Below the pieces are notes generated by a model that saw only the letters and a list, made by a program, of their open reading frames with translations, did no database searches and was not told where the DNA came from. A program made the position numbers and the translations under genes. Below, piece by piece: positions 27,689-38,261 of a DNA stretch of 64,000 nt. The stretch's first letter is position 1; each line of letters begins with the position of its first letter. The DNA is from Paraniabella ginsengisoli (GTDB lineage: Bacteria; Bacteroidota; Bacteroidia; Chitinophagales; Chitinophagaceae): the NCBI RefSeq assembly GCF_022513635.1, contig NZ_JAKWBL010000001.1:248001-312000 (forward strand), in the 5' to 3' direction.

Positions 27689-30152
27689 TTATTCACTCCA
27701 ATACACTCTTTTTACCCGCTGAGAAATGCCGGTCATTATTTCATATGGAATAGTATCAATGCTTTTCGCTACATCTTCTATGTGCAAACCATCGCCAAAA
27801 GCAATAACCTCGTCGCCTTCCTTAACGCCTTTTATTTTTGTAACATCGATCATCACCATATCCATACATACTGTGCCTATTACCGGTGCTTTTTGACCAT
27901 TCACCAACATTTGACCTACCCCGTTGCTCAGCCTTCGGGAATAACCGTCTGCATATCCTATCCGCACCGTTGCAATTAAGGAGTTTTGCAGGGCCACACC
28001 GCGCCTGTTATAGCTTACAGTTTCTCCTTTTTTGACTTGTTTTAATTGTGCAATAGTAGATTTAAGCGTTAAAGCAGGTTGTAACTGATTGCTTAGTTGT
28101 TTACTACCTACACCGTAAAGTCCAATGCCAAGCCGCACCATATCCAACTGCAAAGATGGAAAGCGTACGATGGCCGATGAATTAGCAATATGTCTTAAGA
28201 AATCATAACCAATACCTTTTCTTAATTCAGCGGCTGCTTTGATTAACAACTCGTATTGTCTGATAGTAAAGGCATCTTCTACCTGGTCTTCACTGGCGGC
28301 TAAATGAGAAAAAACCGACTGTACTTTCAGAAATTTGTTATTTTTAAATCGTTTTATTAGCGTAGTAGTATCAGAAACATTAAAACCCAACCGGTTCATG
28401 CCGGTTTCAATTTCAATGTGTACCGGGTAATTTTTGAGGCCATTTTGTTGAACATGTTTTTCGAATAAATCCAATTGGTCAAAAGAAAACAGATCGGCCT
28501 CCAGCAAATGGTCGGTAATAGCATCAAAAGCATTTTCCTCCGGATTTAAAACCATAACAGGAATAGAAATGCCTGCTTTTCGTATTTCAACGCCTTCATC
28601 AGCGTAGGCAACGCCCAGGTAATCGGCTTTGTGGTATTGAAGCAAGTTGGCAATTTCTGTTCCGCCACTGCCGTAAGCAAATGCTTTTACCATTACCATC
28701 ATTTTAGTGGCTGGTTTAAGCATTTGTTGAAACATTTTGAAATTATGAACAATCGCATTCAGGTTGATTTCAAGAACCGTTTGATGTACTTTTTGCTCTA
28801 ACAAAGTTGCAATTTCTTCAAAGCGAAAAACCCTTGCACCTTTGATAAGTATTGCCTCATCCTTAAAGTTAAAACTGTGGAAATGCTGCGCAAATTCGTG
28901 CGTATTTAAATAGAAATTTGCTTTGATCCTGCTGTTTTTTTCAGCCATTAAGGCTGGCATTACAGCCTGCATTTGCTCACCAACACCAATAAACCGGTTT
29001 ATTTTATGCTTTTGAAGTTGCTCAAGAATATTTTCGTAAAGACTATTTGAACGCCCTGCCTGTACAAAATCAGATAATAAAACTGTTTTTGTAAATCCTT
29101 TTGCCTGCTGTTGAAGAAAATGCAGGGCTATCGAAAGTGAATCAATATCGGCGCTGTAACTATCGTTAATAATGATGCTGTTATTAATACCTTTTTTAAA
29201 CTCCAAACGCATATTTACCGGTTGCAAGGTCTTCATGCGTTCTTTTAACTTATGGATATCGGTGTTCAAATACAAAGCTGTAGCGCAACAGCTAATTGCA
29301 TTTTCGATTGATGCATCATCAATAAAAGGAATTTCAATAGAAAACTTAGTGGTTACATAACTAAGCTCAATTGTTGTAAACGTTTCCCGTCTTTTTATTA
29401 ATGTTATTCTTAATTGGCTGCCTTTAGATTTACCCCAATAGAAAATGGGGATTTTTAGCTTTTGCGTTTCTTTTTTATCAGATCATTATCTGCATTTGCA
29501 ATTAAAATCTTGGCATTTTTAAAAAGCCTGAGCTTTTCTTTTAGCTTTTCTGTATCATTTTTAAATCCTTCGCTATGCGCTGCTCCAATATTTGTAAGTA
29601 CACCAATAGTAGGTTGGATAATGGTTTCAAGCTTTTGCATCTCACCAAACTGACTGATGCCTGCTTCGAAAATGGCAAGATCATGTTGCGCTTCTATTTC
29701 CCAAACGCTTAGCGGCACACCAATTTGAGAATTGTAACTTTTGGGGCTTCTTACTATGTTTTTGTCATCTTGTAATAGTTGATAAAGCCACTCCTTAACA
29801 ATAGTTTTACCGTTACTACCAGTAATTCCAATAACATCTATTTTAAATTTAGACCGATGATTTGCTGCCAGTTTTTGCAATGCAGCAAGCACGTCTTTAA
29901 CCAATAAAAAGGTAGCGTCGGGATAATTTTTAGCATTGATCTTTTCAGATACAACAAAATATCTTAACCCTGCCTTAAAAAGTTCAGGAATAAAAAGATG
30001 GCCATCGCGTCTTGGTCCGCTCAATGCAAAAAAAGTGACGATTCCGGATTGATAAGTGTGCGGCTGTCTGTCAAAAGAGCGGTTATAGTAATAGCCGGAA
30101 CTTTCTTTTGATCCGTATTTAATATGCTTGCTATGTCCTGTAGCGTGTACAT
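27689..30152 (-). CDS. murF: Fused MurF-Alr: UDP-MurNAc-tripeptide D-Ala-D-Ala ligase / alanine racemase (two frameshifts)
   Basis: This fusion links production of D-Ala with its use in peptidoglycan precursor synthesis and is characteristic of Bacteroidota. The N-terminal half is MurF: start MYTLQDIASIL, then DSRTL, the ATP loop GITGSNGKT, NSQIGVPLSVW and TNIGAAHSEGF. The C-terminal half (about the last 370 residues) is a complete alanine racemase with the PLP lysine in MVKAFAYG, IETGMNRLG, HIANSSA and the catalytic Tyr in RIGYADGYSR. The frame breaks at 30028-30034 (seven A on the plus strand; eight restores SLFFALSGPRRDG) and at 29471-29476 (six T; seven restores KKETQKLKIPIFYWGK). Both breaks fall in the ligase half. 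I read one gene of about 820 residues. It lies 11 bases after terC-2. Confidence 0.94.
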
Positions 30153-30163
30153 GGCATGCTTAT

Positions 30164-31136
30164 TTAAATATTTTCGGCATTCGTGGTTGCTTCTCTTTTT
30201 AAAGACTTTCGCTTGTCGTGATATTTCGAATAAATAATGCTTCCAACAATACAAAGAACGATTACTGCCAAAGAAATAACTACCTGTGCAGATTTTCCGA
30301 TCCATTGCGAAATCCAATGTTCTGCCAGCATTTTAGCACCAATAAACATCAATACAATTGCTACGCCCTGTTGCAAATAATCAAACTTATCAACAGCGCC
30401 TCTAAGTAAAAAGAAAAGAGAGCGCAAGCCCAAAACAGCAAAAATATTGGATGTATAGATGACCATTTTATTTTTTGAGATACCCATCACAGCAGGTATG
30501 GAGTCAACGGCAAAAACCAGGTCGATAACGGAAAGCATGATGACAACTACAAACAGCATCGTGTAACGTCTTTTCCCATTTTCTTTGATAACGTATTTCC
30601 CTCCACCATCGTGCGGTACTATTGGTAAAACCCGCTTAATCCATTTATACACCGGGTGTGTTTTGGGGTCAAATTCCTCATCATCGCTGGCTGTAAACAT
30701 TTTAATACCGGTATAAATTAAAAATGCCCCAAATACATATAGTATCCAGTGAAAACGGTCAACAAGCTCTACGCCTAAGGTTATAAAAATTACTCTGAAA
30801 ACAATCGCCATCAATACGCCAAAAAGGATAGAACGGCCGTAATAAATTTCCTTTATTCTGAAAGCATTAAAGATCAATATAAAGACAAATATGTTGTCAA
30901 TGCTCAGGCTCTTTTCCATCAAATAGGCGCTAAGGTATTCAAGAGCAACTGTCTGGTTCTCTTCAAATAATAGAAATACAAAAAATCCCAAGCCAAGCGC
31001 CACCCAAAATATGGATTGCCAAAGCGCTGTTTTAAGAGTGATTACAGTATTTTTTTACTGAACAGGCCCATGTCAAAAACAAGGCAATAATAATTACAAT
31101 ACCGAAAACGAGATAGGAAATTTGATCGGGTGTCAT
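30164..31136 (-). CDS. TerC/Alx-family membrane protein 2 (two frameshifts near the N-terminus)
   Basis: A TerC-superfamily protein of the longer Alx-like type with about nine membrane helices. The conserved acidic motifs are EKSLSIDNIFVF and VIDLVFAVDSIPAV. A charged cytoplasmic loop (FTASDDEEFDPKTHPVYKW) separates the two halves. The family is associated with metal ion, chiefly manganese, export and pH or tellurite responses; the ion here is unknown. The N-terminus is broken at 31075-31079 (T5 on the coding strand; six gives LFFDMGLFSKK) and 31050-31056 (A7; eight gives KKNTVITLKTALWQSIFW). Repaired, it starts at the ATG at 31136, MTPDQISYLVFG. It lies between an IscA-type gene and murF-alr, probably one operon. 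Confidence 0.87.
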
Positions 31137-31165
31137 GAAATGTTTATATATTAATAATACTTATG

Positions 31166-31518
31166 CTAGACAGCAAAACTTTCGCCGCAAGCGCAGGTGC
31201 GGGCAGCATTAGGATTATTAAAGAAAAATCCTTTTCCGCTTAAACCTTCAGAAAAATCGAGCATGGTGCCTAGTAAGTAAAGAAGACTTTTCATATCGGT
31301 AACTATTTTAACGCCATTGTCTTCAAATACCTGGTCTTTAGGCTTTTCTTCGCTGTCGAAATCGAGTTTATAACTTAAGCCCGAGCAACCACCACTTACC
31401 ACACTTACTCTAACGAAACTCGTAGCGCCTGCTTCTTTTTTTCGGAGAGAATTTGCTCTATTCTTGCTTTAGCAGTATCGCTTATTTTTATGCTGTCTGT
31501 AGAAAATGTATTGTTCAT
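31166..31518 (-). CDS. A-type iron-sulfur carrier protein (IscA/ErpA/SufA family; one frameshift)
   Basis: A-type carriers receive Fe-S clusters from the scaffold and pass them to target enzymes. The three cysteines of the family are present: one in SGGCSGLSY and two in ARTCACGESF at the C-terminus. The N-terminal half (MNNTFSTDSIKISDTAKARIEQIL) is in another frame because of seven A where eight are needed (plus strand 31436-31442); repair gives EKKEAGATSFVRVSVVSGGCSG. The product is about 117 residues, normal size. It is first in a run with terC-2 and murF-alr. Nearby clients include the Fe-S enzymes IspG and QueE (established for those families). A TAACTTTG promoter lies at 31652. Confidence 0.9.
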
Positions 31519-31956
31519 CTTGCTATTTTTTTGAGGCCTTGCCGGCAAATTCATTAACACCAAAAACCTTGGTAAGTTGTTCATCCTTTTGCAGGTCTTT
31601 GACTCTCAAAGAATAAAAGTTTCTTATGAAAAGGTGTAAACTTTTAAAATGCAAAGTTACCACATTATTGAAAGAGTTTAAAAACTTAAAATGATAAACG
31701 TTTAATCAGCAGAGTTTAGAGTAAAAGACAATAATTGTAAATGAAGATGTGAAAGACGCAACTTAAAAAACGTGTTTTCTACCCTTTAAGACAATACTAA
31801 TAAAACAGATTGCCTATATTTACCGCAATTGGTATTGTTTAACCTATTATCGTGCAATGAAATTGCCTAAATCCTGTAATTACACAGCAATGATTTGACA
31901 GAGCCGACGATTATTCTGTTGAATACTTCTTATTGTAAAAATAAAATACAAAGCAG
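31519..31956. other. Intergenic region with the iscA-type promoter and a doubtful tiny frame
   Basis: Between the two divergent genes I see the minus-strand promoter box at 31652-31659; a perfect small hairpin CTTTGA-gag-TCAAAG in its transcript; and an open frame of about 35-43 codons on the minus strand ending at 31523. That frame reads LRVKDLQKDEQLTKVFGVNEFAGKASKK in pieces but has no ATG. It could be a leader peptide or chance. The plus-strand half is AT-rich without clear signals. Confidence 0.35.
31652..31659 (-). promoter_or_regulatory. -7 box TAACTTTG upstream of the iscA-type gene
   Basis: The minus strand reads TAACTTTGCA, an exact TAnnTTTG match. Unlike the other boxes it lies about 130 bases from the gene start, leaving a real 5' UTR. 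Confidence 0.45.
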
Positions 31957-32517
31957 ATGAGATTATTACATCCCGTACTATTTTTCCTGATATTGTGTTG
32001 CAGCTCATGCGGTGTCAATCAACGGGAAAAACTGATGAAAGAAAAGGAAGGCGCGCTTAACAATAAGCAAAAGGAATTATTGTTATGGGAGCAACAGCTA
32101 ACTCAAAGAGAAGTTTTTTTAGAGGAACGCGAACGTCGACTAGATAGTACTAAACGAGAAATAGATTCTGTAGTAGTTCATGGCCCATCGGTTGTTGGCA
32201 AATGGCAGGTGCAAATGCAGTGCGTAGAAACATCCTGTGAAGGCTCGGCGATTGGAGATGTAAAAAACGAACAGTGGGAATTTAGTACTGAAAACAATGC
32301 GATTGTCGTAAAGGCGTATGCAGGTAAAAATCTTTCTCGTATCTATAACGGATCTTATACGCGAAGCGGTCTGCAACTAATCGATCAAAATTCGCACAGC
32401 TCAACAACAATGGAGGTAACACTTCGCATTTTGAATGAAGGGAAGATGGATGGCATTCGCGAAATAAAACTTCCTAATTGCAAAACAACCTATTCTATAA
32501 CTGCCGGAAGATTATAA
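31957..32517 (+). CDS. Lipoprotein with N-terminal coiled coil, function unknown
   Basis: A 186-residue product with a lipoprotein signal (lipobox CSSC, Cys near residue 18). A strongly charged helical stretch follows (about residues 24-70) with Glu, Lys, Gln and Leu in heptad-like spacing, a likely coiled coil. The C-terminal 110 residues look beta-rich (VVGKWQVQMQCVETSC, QWEFSTENNAIVVKAY, SRIYNGSYTR) with three or four cysteines that may form disulfides. This half resembles lipocalin-like or membrane-associated sensor domains in general pattern, but I cannot name a family. It lies 23 bases ahead of a cation/proton antiporter on the same strand and may be co-transcribed. Confidence 0.65.
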   Translation: MRLLHPVLFFLILCCSSCGVNQREKLMKEKEGALNNKQKELLLWEQQLTQREVFLEERERRLDSTKREIDSVVVHGPSVVGKWQVQMQCVETSCEGSAIGDVKNEQWEFSTENNAIVVKAYAGKNLSRIYNGSYTRSGLQLIDQNSHSSTTMEVTLRILNEGKMDGIREIKLPNCKTTYSITAGRL

Positions 32518-32540
32518 GCTTTAGCTTTTAAAACTATTTT

Positions 32541-34709
32541 ATGATAGCATTACTATCATCTCTCGACTTGACTTTGCCGCTAACCAACCCGGTGATAATT
32601 TTTGCGTTGGTGCTTTTCATTATTCTATTTGCACCTATTGTTTTTAGTAAAATAAAAGTACCGCACATTATTGGGCTAATCATTGCCGGTGTAATGGTAG
32701 GGCCTTACGGGCTTCACCTACTTAACCGCGACGCCAGTATTGTGTTGTTTGGAACAGTGGGATTGCTGTACATCATGTTTCTGGCTGGTTTGGAAATAGA
32801 CCTTGCTGAGTTAAAAAAAGCTGGAAAAAAATTCTTGTATTCGGGCTTATCACTTTTTCTATTCCATTTTCATTAGGCGCGCTTGCATCATACTATTTAT
32901 TAGGTTTTGGCTTAATACCTTCTTTACTTTTAGGCGCTATGCTTTCTACGCATACGCTTGTGGCTTACCCTATTGCCAGTAAATACGGCGTTACATCTAA
33001 CAGGGCTGTGGCTATGGCCATTGGTGGTACAATGGTTACTGATACACTTGCCCTGTTGTTTTTAGCAGCAGTAAAAGGCATGACCCAGGGGCCTGTTGAA
33101 GCGGGCGTTTGGATTAAGTTGGGTGTGTCGTCTATTATTTTTGTTTGTGTTGTATTTTTTGTTTTTCCAATTATTGTACGTTGGTTCTTCAAACGATTCG
33201 ATGACAGTGTATCCCAATATATTTTTGTACTGGGAATGGTTTTTCTTGCTTCATTTTTTGCTGAGCTGGCAGGCCTTGAAGCCATTATTGGCGCGTTCTT
33301 TTCCGGATTGGTGCTTAATCGGTTTATTCCTCACTCGTCAGCCCTGCTCAATCGTATCAATTTTGTGGGTAATGCCATCTTCATCCCTTTCTTTTTAATA
33401 GGCGCAGGTATGCTTGTAAACGCAACCGTTTTGTTCAAAAGCTGGGAAACGGTACGCGTCGTTGGTATTATCATTGGCACAGCGGTTTTTGCAAAATTTT
33501 TTGCAGCATGGATCACGGAAAAATTATTTGGATTAACCTATTGGGAAGGACGGCTTTTGCACGGCCTTAGTTCGTCGCATGCCGCAGCAACACTCGCTAT
33601 TGTAACGGTTGGTTATAACATTATTATAGGCGAGACTACCTCGGGAGAACCGATCAGGTTAATTACAGAAGATGTATTAAATGCTACGGTATTGTTGATA
33701 TTGGTGAGTTGCGGCCTGGCTTCATTCGTTACCGAACGGGCATCAAAATCACTGGCCATTATGCAGGACGATGAAGACCCGGGCAGGGCAGAAGTAGAAA
33801 ATCCTGAAAAGATACTTATATCGCTTGCACATTTAGATATCGTAACAGATCTTGTGGACTTTGGAGTAATGTTAAAACGAAAAAAAGCGATGTGCCGTTA
33901 TACGCTCTTCATATTATTGATGAAGATAGCGAGTCGAAAAATGCAGTCGGTAAAAGTAGGAAAATACTGGATAAAGCTGTTGCACACGCCGAGGCTGCGG
34001 ATAACAAAATAACACCTTTGGTTAGACATGATTTAAGCATTAGCAACGGTATCGTTTACACAATAAAAGAACAACAAATAAGTGATGTTGTAATTGGGTT
34101 ACATAAAGGCGCCGATGAGAAAGTTTTTTTGGTGAGATAACAGAAAATATTGTTCGCAAGATTTACGAGACTATTTACATTTATAAACCAACTCAACCTT
34201 TTAACACGCTAAAGCGAATGGTAGTGGCTGTGCCCCCAAATGCTGAAACAGAGCCCGGATTTACACACTGGGTGCATAAGCTGGGAGATGTGGCGAAAGA
34301 AGCGGGTATGAAAGTGAGCTTTTTTGGTACAGAGCAAACGCTGGCCGCTATCGAGATTGTATCGGAACGTCATAAAGATATTATTCCGATAACTTATACC
34401 CGCTTTGACGCCTGGGAAGATTTTCTGATTTTTACGCGAGAGCTGGCCGCTAACGATCTGTTCATTATTGTTTCTTCAAGAAAAGGATACAACTCTTATA
34501 TTGAGCTGCTAAATAAACTGCCTTATTATTTATCAAGATATTTTACCAGACACAGCTATATTATTCTTTATCCCGAGCAGTTGGATACAAGCATCAATAT
34601 GGCAGATATTCAACAAGCCGATGGTAAACTTATTGAAACCATAAGCGAACAATTTGGTGCAATTAACGAGGCGGGCAAACGGATTAGAAAGAAATTTTGG
34701 AAGAAGTAA
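32541..34709 (+). CDS. Cation:proton antiporter, CPA2 type, with C-terminal cytoplasmic domain (three frameshifts)
   Basis: A membrane antiporter of about 720 residues. The N-terminal 400 residues hold about 12 helices with HIIGLIIAGVMVGPYGL, LFLAGLEID, AMLSTHTLVAYPIASKYG and LHGLSSSHAAATLAIVTVG, typical of CPA2 (KefB/NapA-like) exchangers. The remainder is a soluble region with universal-stress-protein-like halves (PLYALHIIDED and MVVAVPPNAETEPGF). The frame breaks at 32825-32831 (A7; eight gives KKILVFGLITFSIPFSLGAL), 33880-33886 (A7; eight gives KRKKSDVPLYALHI) and 34124-34130 (T7; eight gives KVFFGEITENIVRKIY). It probably exchanges Na+ or K+ for H+; the ion is not evident. A terminator follows at 34715. 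Confidence 0.88.
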
Positions 34710-34714
34710 TTATA

Positions 34715-34750
34715 AAGCCGTTCTGCTAAAAGTAGAACGGCTTATTTTAA
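34715..34750 (+). terminator. Terminator after the CPA2 antiporter
   Basis: AAGCCGTTCT and AGAACGGCTT form a perfect ten-pair stem followed by ATTTTA. It is six bases after the antiporter stop and may also serve the convergent lipoprotein gene. Confidence 0.75.
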
Positions 34751-34785
34751 ATTAAACTTTTATTTCATGCTGGTTTATCGAAAGC

Positions 34786-35226
34786 TTAACGCGTAAGCTG
34801 TATTTCAGTTACTTCTTTATATGTATTACCCTCCCATGTGTCAATAATTTCATTAACCAAAATTAACGATGTGTTTGTCAGTTTTTGTATCGTAAACTCA
34901 TCGCGATCCTCTTCTCCTTCCGTGTATTGAATAGTTAATTTGTCATTCGCATAAGTATAAGTTCCCGAATCAGTATACGAATCTTCCGGTTCATCAACAA
35001 CGATAGTGATTTTTCCTTCTTTTAAAGTTAGTGTTGAGCCACTATTATAGTTAATGGTTTCTCCACTTTCATTATCAACTGTTCCATTAATATATACAGT
35101 AGATACGCTTTTTTGTATTTTCCATGTTCCTTCAATAGTTGGGCTGTCGTCATTGTCTTTGGAGCAGCCTGTTAAAAGAAAGAAGCCGCTTATCAGCAGC
35201 GTTAATAACCATAGATTCCTTTTCAT
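34786..35226 (-). CDS. Lipocalin-like lipoprotein
   Basis: A 146-residue lipoprotein with signal peptide and lipobox LTGC (Cys near residue 21), followed by a short acidic spacer (SKDNDDSP). The mature part starts with IEGTWKIQKSV and continues in beta-strand/turn alternation (GSTLTLKEGKITIVVDEP, SGTYTYANDKLTIQY), the pattern of the small lipocalin-like proteins abundant in Bacteroidota. Ligand and role are unknown. The gene is intact and convergent with the CPA2 antiporter. Confidence 0.75.
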   Translation of the reverse strand: MKRNLWLLTLLISGFFLLTGCSKDNDDSPTIEGTWKIQKSVSTVYINGTVDNESGETINYNSGSTLTLKEGKITIVVDEPEDSYTDSGTYTYANDKLTIQYTEGEEDRDEFTIQKLTNTSLILVNEIIDTWEGNTYKEVTEIQLTR

Positions 35227-35417
35227 GTTTTTGTTTTTGAGTTAAGAGAAAGGTGCGCATTAGCAAGGCCATGTTCACTTTCATAAAATTTTTACGAAAG
35301 CAAAATACATCTCAGGGGAAAATGGAAAGAAGCATTTTCGATAAGCTATGTGCTCTTTTCCATGAAGCAGGTATTTGGGGCCGATGAAACTATTAAAGCA
35401 GCGGCGATCAGGCTATT

Positions 35418-37010
35418 CTAATGTTGAAGCCCGGTAATCTTTGTTTCATCAAAATCTAATTGCATTTCAAGATTGCGCAATACTGCATCGTCATACTTTT
35501 TCTCTTTACGTATCTGATGTAATTCTTTGCGCTGCAGCTTTATAATGTCGCGAATAACCTCGCGGTTGCGGGCAGCGGCCAGTTGAAAGTGTTCGGAATG
35601 ATCAATACAACTAAATTTATCTGTAAGCAGTTCCAATTCACTTTCAAGTCTGGTTTTTTGATGACGTATCAGGCTGTTTTCAGTCAGTTCCCCACTATAA
35701 TCATTATTGATTTTTTCGAGTGCCACCTGCTTTAATTTTTGCTGTATGATGGCTTCCTGTTTTTCGTGCGGAATACGCTTTTCACTGTCTTCCATTTTCA
35801 GCCATTTTAAAACCGTTGGAAGTAATAAGCCTTGACCCACAAGAGTAATTAGTATTATTACAAAAGTTACAAATAGGATAATATCGCGATGAGGCATTTC
35901 TAAAGGAATGGATAATGCCGCTGCTAACGAAACTACCCCGCGCATAGCCGCAAAGCTGATCACAAAAGGTTCTTTCCAATTTGGTTTGGGTTTGGAGAGA
36001 CGGATCTTTTTAAAGCAAAAACGTGGTAGATAGGCCAGCGCATAACTATAAATTAAGCGGATGGCTATCATCGCTGCACCAATAATTACAGCATATTTAA
36101 TACCATCGGCAATAGAATAATCTTTCATGCCTGCAATCACAATAGGAAGTTCTAATCCTATTAAAATAAATACAAAAGCATTAATAGCAAAGATCAATGT
36201 ACTCCAAACAGATCCTGCCTGAAGGCGGGTAGTGTGACTTAAAAAGCAGTGTGAATGATAAGACATCATGAGCCCGCCAGCCACCACAGCAAGTACACCT
36301 GAAAAATGAAAATGCTCAGCAGTAATGTACATGATATAAGGAACAATAAGTGTGATAATCGTATCAATATTAGAATTGGAAGGGATGATGCGTAACAATG
36401 CCGAAAATAAATAACCGATAGCAAGGCCAATAGCAATACCCATAATAGCCATTACAAAAAAATCGCCAATAGCTTCTTTAAAAACAAAATTGCCAGTTAT
36501 TACAGCTGCAAGTGCGAACTTAAAAACAATAAGACTTGAGGCATCATTAAGCAAGCTTTCACCTTCTAAAACTGTAGTAGTTTTTTGAGGTATTTTTAAG
36601 TGTTTTAAGATGGATGTAGCGGCGACAGCATCTGGCGGTGAATTGACTCCGCCCAAAAGAAAACCCATAGCTAAAGTTAAACCTGGAATAATTGAAGAAG
36701 ATACGTAGGCTATAATTAGCGAAGTGAGGAATACCAAACCAAATGCCATTGAGGATATTTGCTTTCGATGTTTCCAGAAATCTTTCCAGGAGGTAAACCA
36801 TGCCGCCTCAAAAAGTATCGGCGGCAGAAAAATTAAAAATACTATATCCGGGTGAATTTGAAAAGCGGGCATGCCTGGTATAAAACTGATGATCAAACCA
36901 GCAATAACCAGGAAGATCGGGTAAGCAACTTTTAATTTCTGCCCGATAAGAACCAGCATCATTACGCTAAAGGCAACAGCTATAGCAATTAATACATAAG
37001 TCTGAATCAT
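35418..37010 (-). CDS. Na+/H+ antiporter, CPA1 (NhaP-type)
   Basis: A 530-residue sodium/proton exchanger of the CPA1 family. About 12 membrane helices occupy residues 1-400. Family motifs are FLPPILFEAAW, LLGGVNSPPDAVAATSIL (the unwound helix with the ion-binding Asp) and LEGESLLNDASSLIVF, then AAMRGVVSLAAALSIP. The C-terminal 120 residues are a charged, probably helical cytoplasmic tail (QQKLKQVALEKINNDYSGEL onward) that usually regulates activity. The gene is intact. With the CPA2 antiporter at 32.5 kb and the Mrp complex at 53-58 kb it makes three distinct cation/proton exchange systems in this window. Confidence 0.92.
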   Translation of the reverse strand: MIQTYVLIAIAVAFSVMMLVLIGQKLKVAYPIFLVIAGLIISFIPGMPAFQIHPDIVFLIFLPPILFEAAWFTSWKDFWKHRKQISSMAFGLVFLTSLIIAYVSSSIIPGLTLAMGFLLGGVNSPPDAVAATSILKHLKIPQKTTTVLEGESLLNDASSLIVFKFALAAVITGNFVFKEAIGDFFVMAIMGIAIGLAIGYLFSALLRIIPSNSNIDTIITLIVPYIMYITAEHFHFSGVLAVVAGGLMMSYHSHCFLSHTTRLQAGSVWSTLIFAINAFVFILIGLELPIVIAGMKDYSIADGIKYAVIIGAAMIAIRLIYSYALAYLPRFCFKKIRLSKPKPNWKEPFVISFAAMRGVVSLAAALSIPLEMPHRDIILFVTFVIILITLVGQGLLLPTVLKWLKMEDSEKRIPHEKQEAIIQQKLKQVALEKINNDYSGELTENSLIRHQKTRLESELELLTDKFSCIDHSEHFQLAAARNREVIRDIIKLQRKELHQIRKEKKYDDAVLRNLEMQLDFDETKITGLQH

Positions 37011-37116
37011 ACAAACAATTTGAATTGGCTATAAAGTTAGTTGATGCCAGTAAATTTTTTACTGGCACACAAACTACTTTTTAGGTGTAGATAAAACGTA
37101 AAACTTAGGATTTTGT

Positions 37117-37656
37117 TTATTTCGCTTCGCTTAACTTTTTAAGTTGTTGAAGACTAAGGTTGTAGTTTTTGGAGATGTTTTTTTCAGCCCTTCCAAAAAG
37201 TTTCATGATAGTAAATGGATATTGTCTTTCACAATGAAAATTCAAAACAACTTTAGTATGGTTGCCAAACGGTTTTAATTGTATATAAAGTTTGGCAAAA
37301 GCTTCATATGGCATATACAACTTAATATGTAGCTCTGCTAGCTCATTTGGAGTGAACCCTGCAAGAGTGTAGCAGCCTCGTCCTAATTCAGAATTTTCGC
37401 TATCCCAACAAAACTTAGACCCAACCTTTCCTTCGGCGCCATAAATTGTAGTGTTCATATTGCGGTCTTTTTCAAACCATGCATTCCATTTGTTTATATG
37501 ATTGATGGAATTTGTAAATCCCCAAACAGTAGCAATCGGTGCATTTATCTCAATAGATTCCTCAACATTTATATCTCCATCTATAAAATAAGCCACAATG
37601 AGGATGAGGGCGATAGCAGTAGCTAATAATAGTAAGATCTTTTTAAACACACGCAT
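37117..37656 (-). CDS. Membrane-anchored SRPBCC (START-like) protein
   Basis: A 179-residue protein with one N-terminal membrane segment (about residues 6-25) and a helix-grip SRPBCC domain (VEESIEINAPIATVWGFTNSINHINKWNAWFEKD). The N-terminal anchor plus polyketide-cyclase-like fold is common in Bacteroidota; ligand and function are unknown. No catalytic residues can be assigned. The gene is intact and lies among other short minus-strand genes, with about 130 bases to the next. Confidence 0.72.
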   Translation of the reverse strand: MRVFKKILLLLATAIALILIVAYFIDGDINVEESIEINAPIATVWGFTNSINHINKWNAWFEKDRNMNTTIYGAEGKVGSKFCWDSENSELGRGCYTLAGFTPNELAELHIKLYMPYEAFAKLYIQLKPFGNHTKVVLNFHCERQYPFTIMKLFGRAEKNISKNYNLSLQQLKKLSEAK

Positions 37657-37784
37657 AGTTGTGGTTTTTAATAACCGGCATTGAAGTTACAACCTGTATC
37701 GCAAAAAGATAAAGTTCTTTTTTATAAGAACGGCATTATATGTTAAATATCAGTTGAATAGATTGTTGAAGAAGAGGCCAGCGT

Positions 37785-38240
37785 CTAAAAATCAGTTTTG
37801 GTTATTTTGTCGCTGTAATGTAAATACATAGGCAAAGCTGCCGAACCGTACCAATCGAATATCTCGTAAGTTAGCAAACCCGTTTTAATGGCCGGATCTG
37901 TTAGCAATAATTTTTCAGCTTGATCTTTATCCTTTGCCTTAAATATGAAAAGGCCACGATACTGTTTATCATTTTTTCCAAACGGACCAGCCACAATTAA
38001 ATGGTTTTCTTTAACCAGCTTATTTATATTTTCCATATGCCCCTTAAAAATTTGACTAACAGAATCTTTGTTAGCGATGCTGGCGGTACCCGTTTTTAGA
38101 ATGACAAACTGATATATTTTCATTCCATATTCATCAGCTCCAAGGCTGTCGGCCAATACCTTATTGTAATCGGATTTGCTTGTTTGAGCAGCCGCAGCAA
38201 ATGTTGAAAATGCGAGCAAGAGACAGAAAAAGCGATTCAT
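37785..38240 (-). CDS. Secreted YCII-related domain protein
   Basis: A protein of about 151 residues with a signal peptide (cleavage near AAA-QT) and a domain resembling YCII: YQFVILKTGTA, GHMENINKLVKENHLIVAGPFG and IFKAKDKDQAEKLLLTDPAI, where the His of the first helix and the GPF segment are typical. YCII proteins form small ferredoxin-like dimers of mostly unknown function. I prefer the ATG at 38240 (MNRFFCLLLAF) over the in-frame one two codons upstream. The gene is intact and lies just downstream of a DUF1569 gene on the same strand. Confidence 0.75.
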   Translation of the reverse strand: MNRFFCLLLAFSTFAAAAQTSKSDYNKVLADSLGADEYGMKIYQFVILKTGTASIANKDSVSQIFKGHMENINKLVKENHLIVAGPFGKNDKQYRGLFIFKAKDKDQAEKLLLTDPAIKTGLLTYEIFDWYGSAALPMYLHYSDKITKTDF

Positions 38241-38261
38241 ATACATTGCAGTTGAAATTAG

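Noticed and set aside
35325..35440. Short frame MERSIFDKLCALFHEAGIWG, extendable by one base
   Set aside because: It needs an unsupported correction, is about 40 residues, overlaps the NhaP gene end and matches nothing I know.
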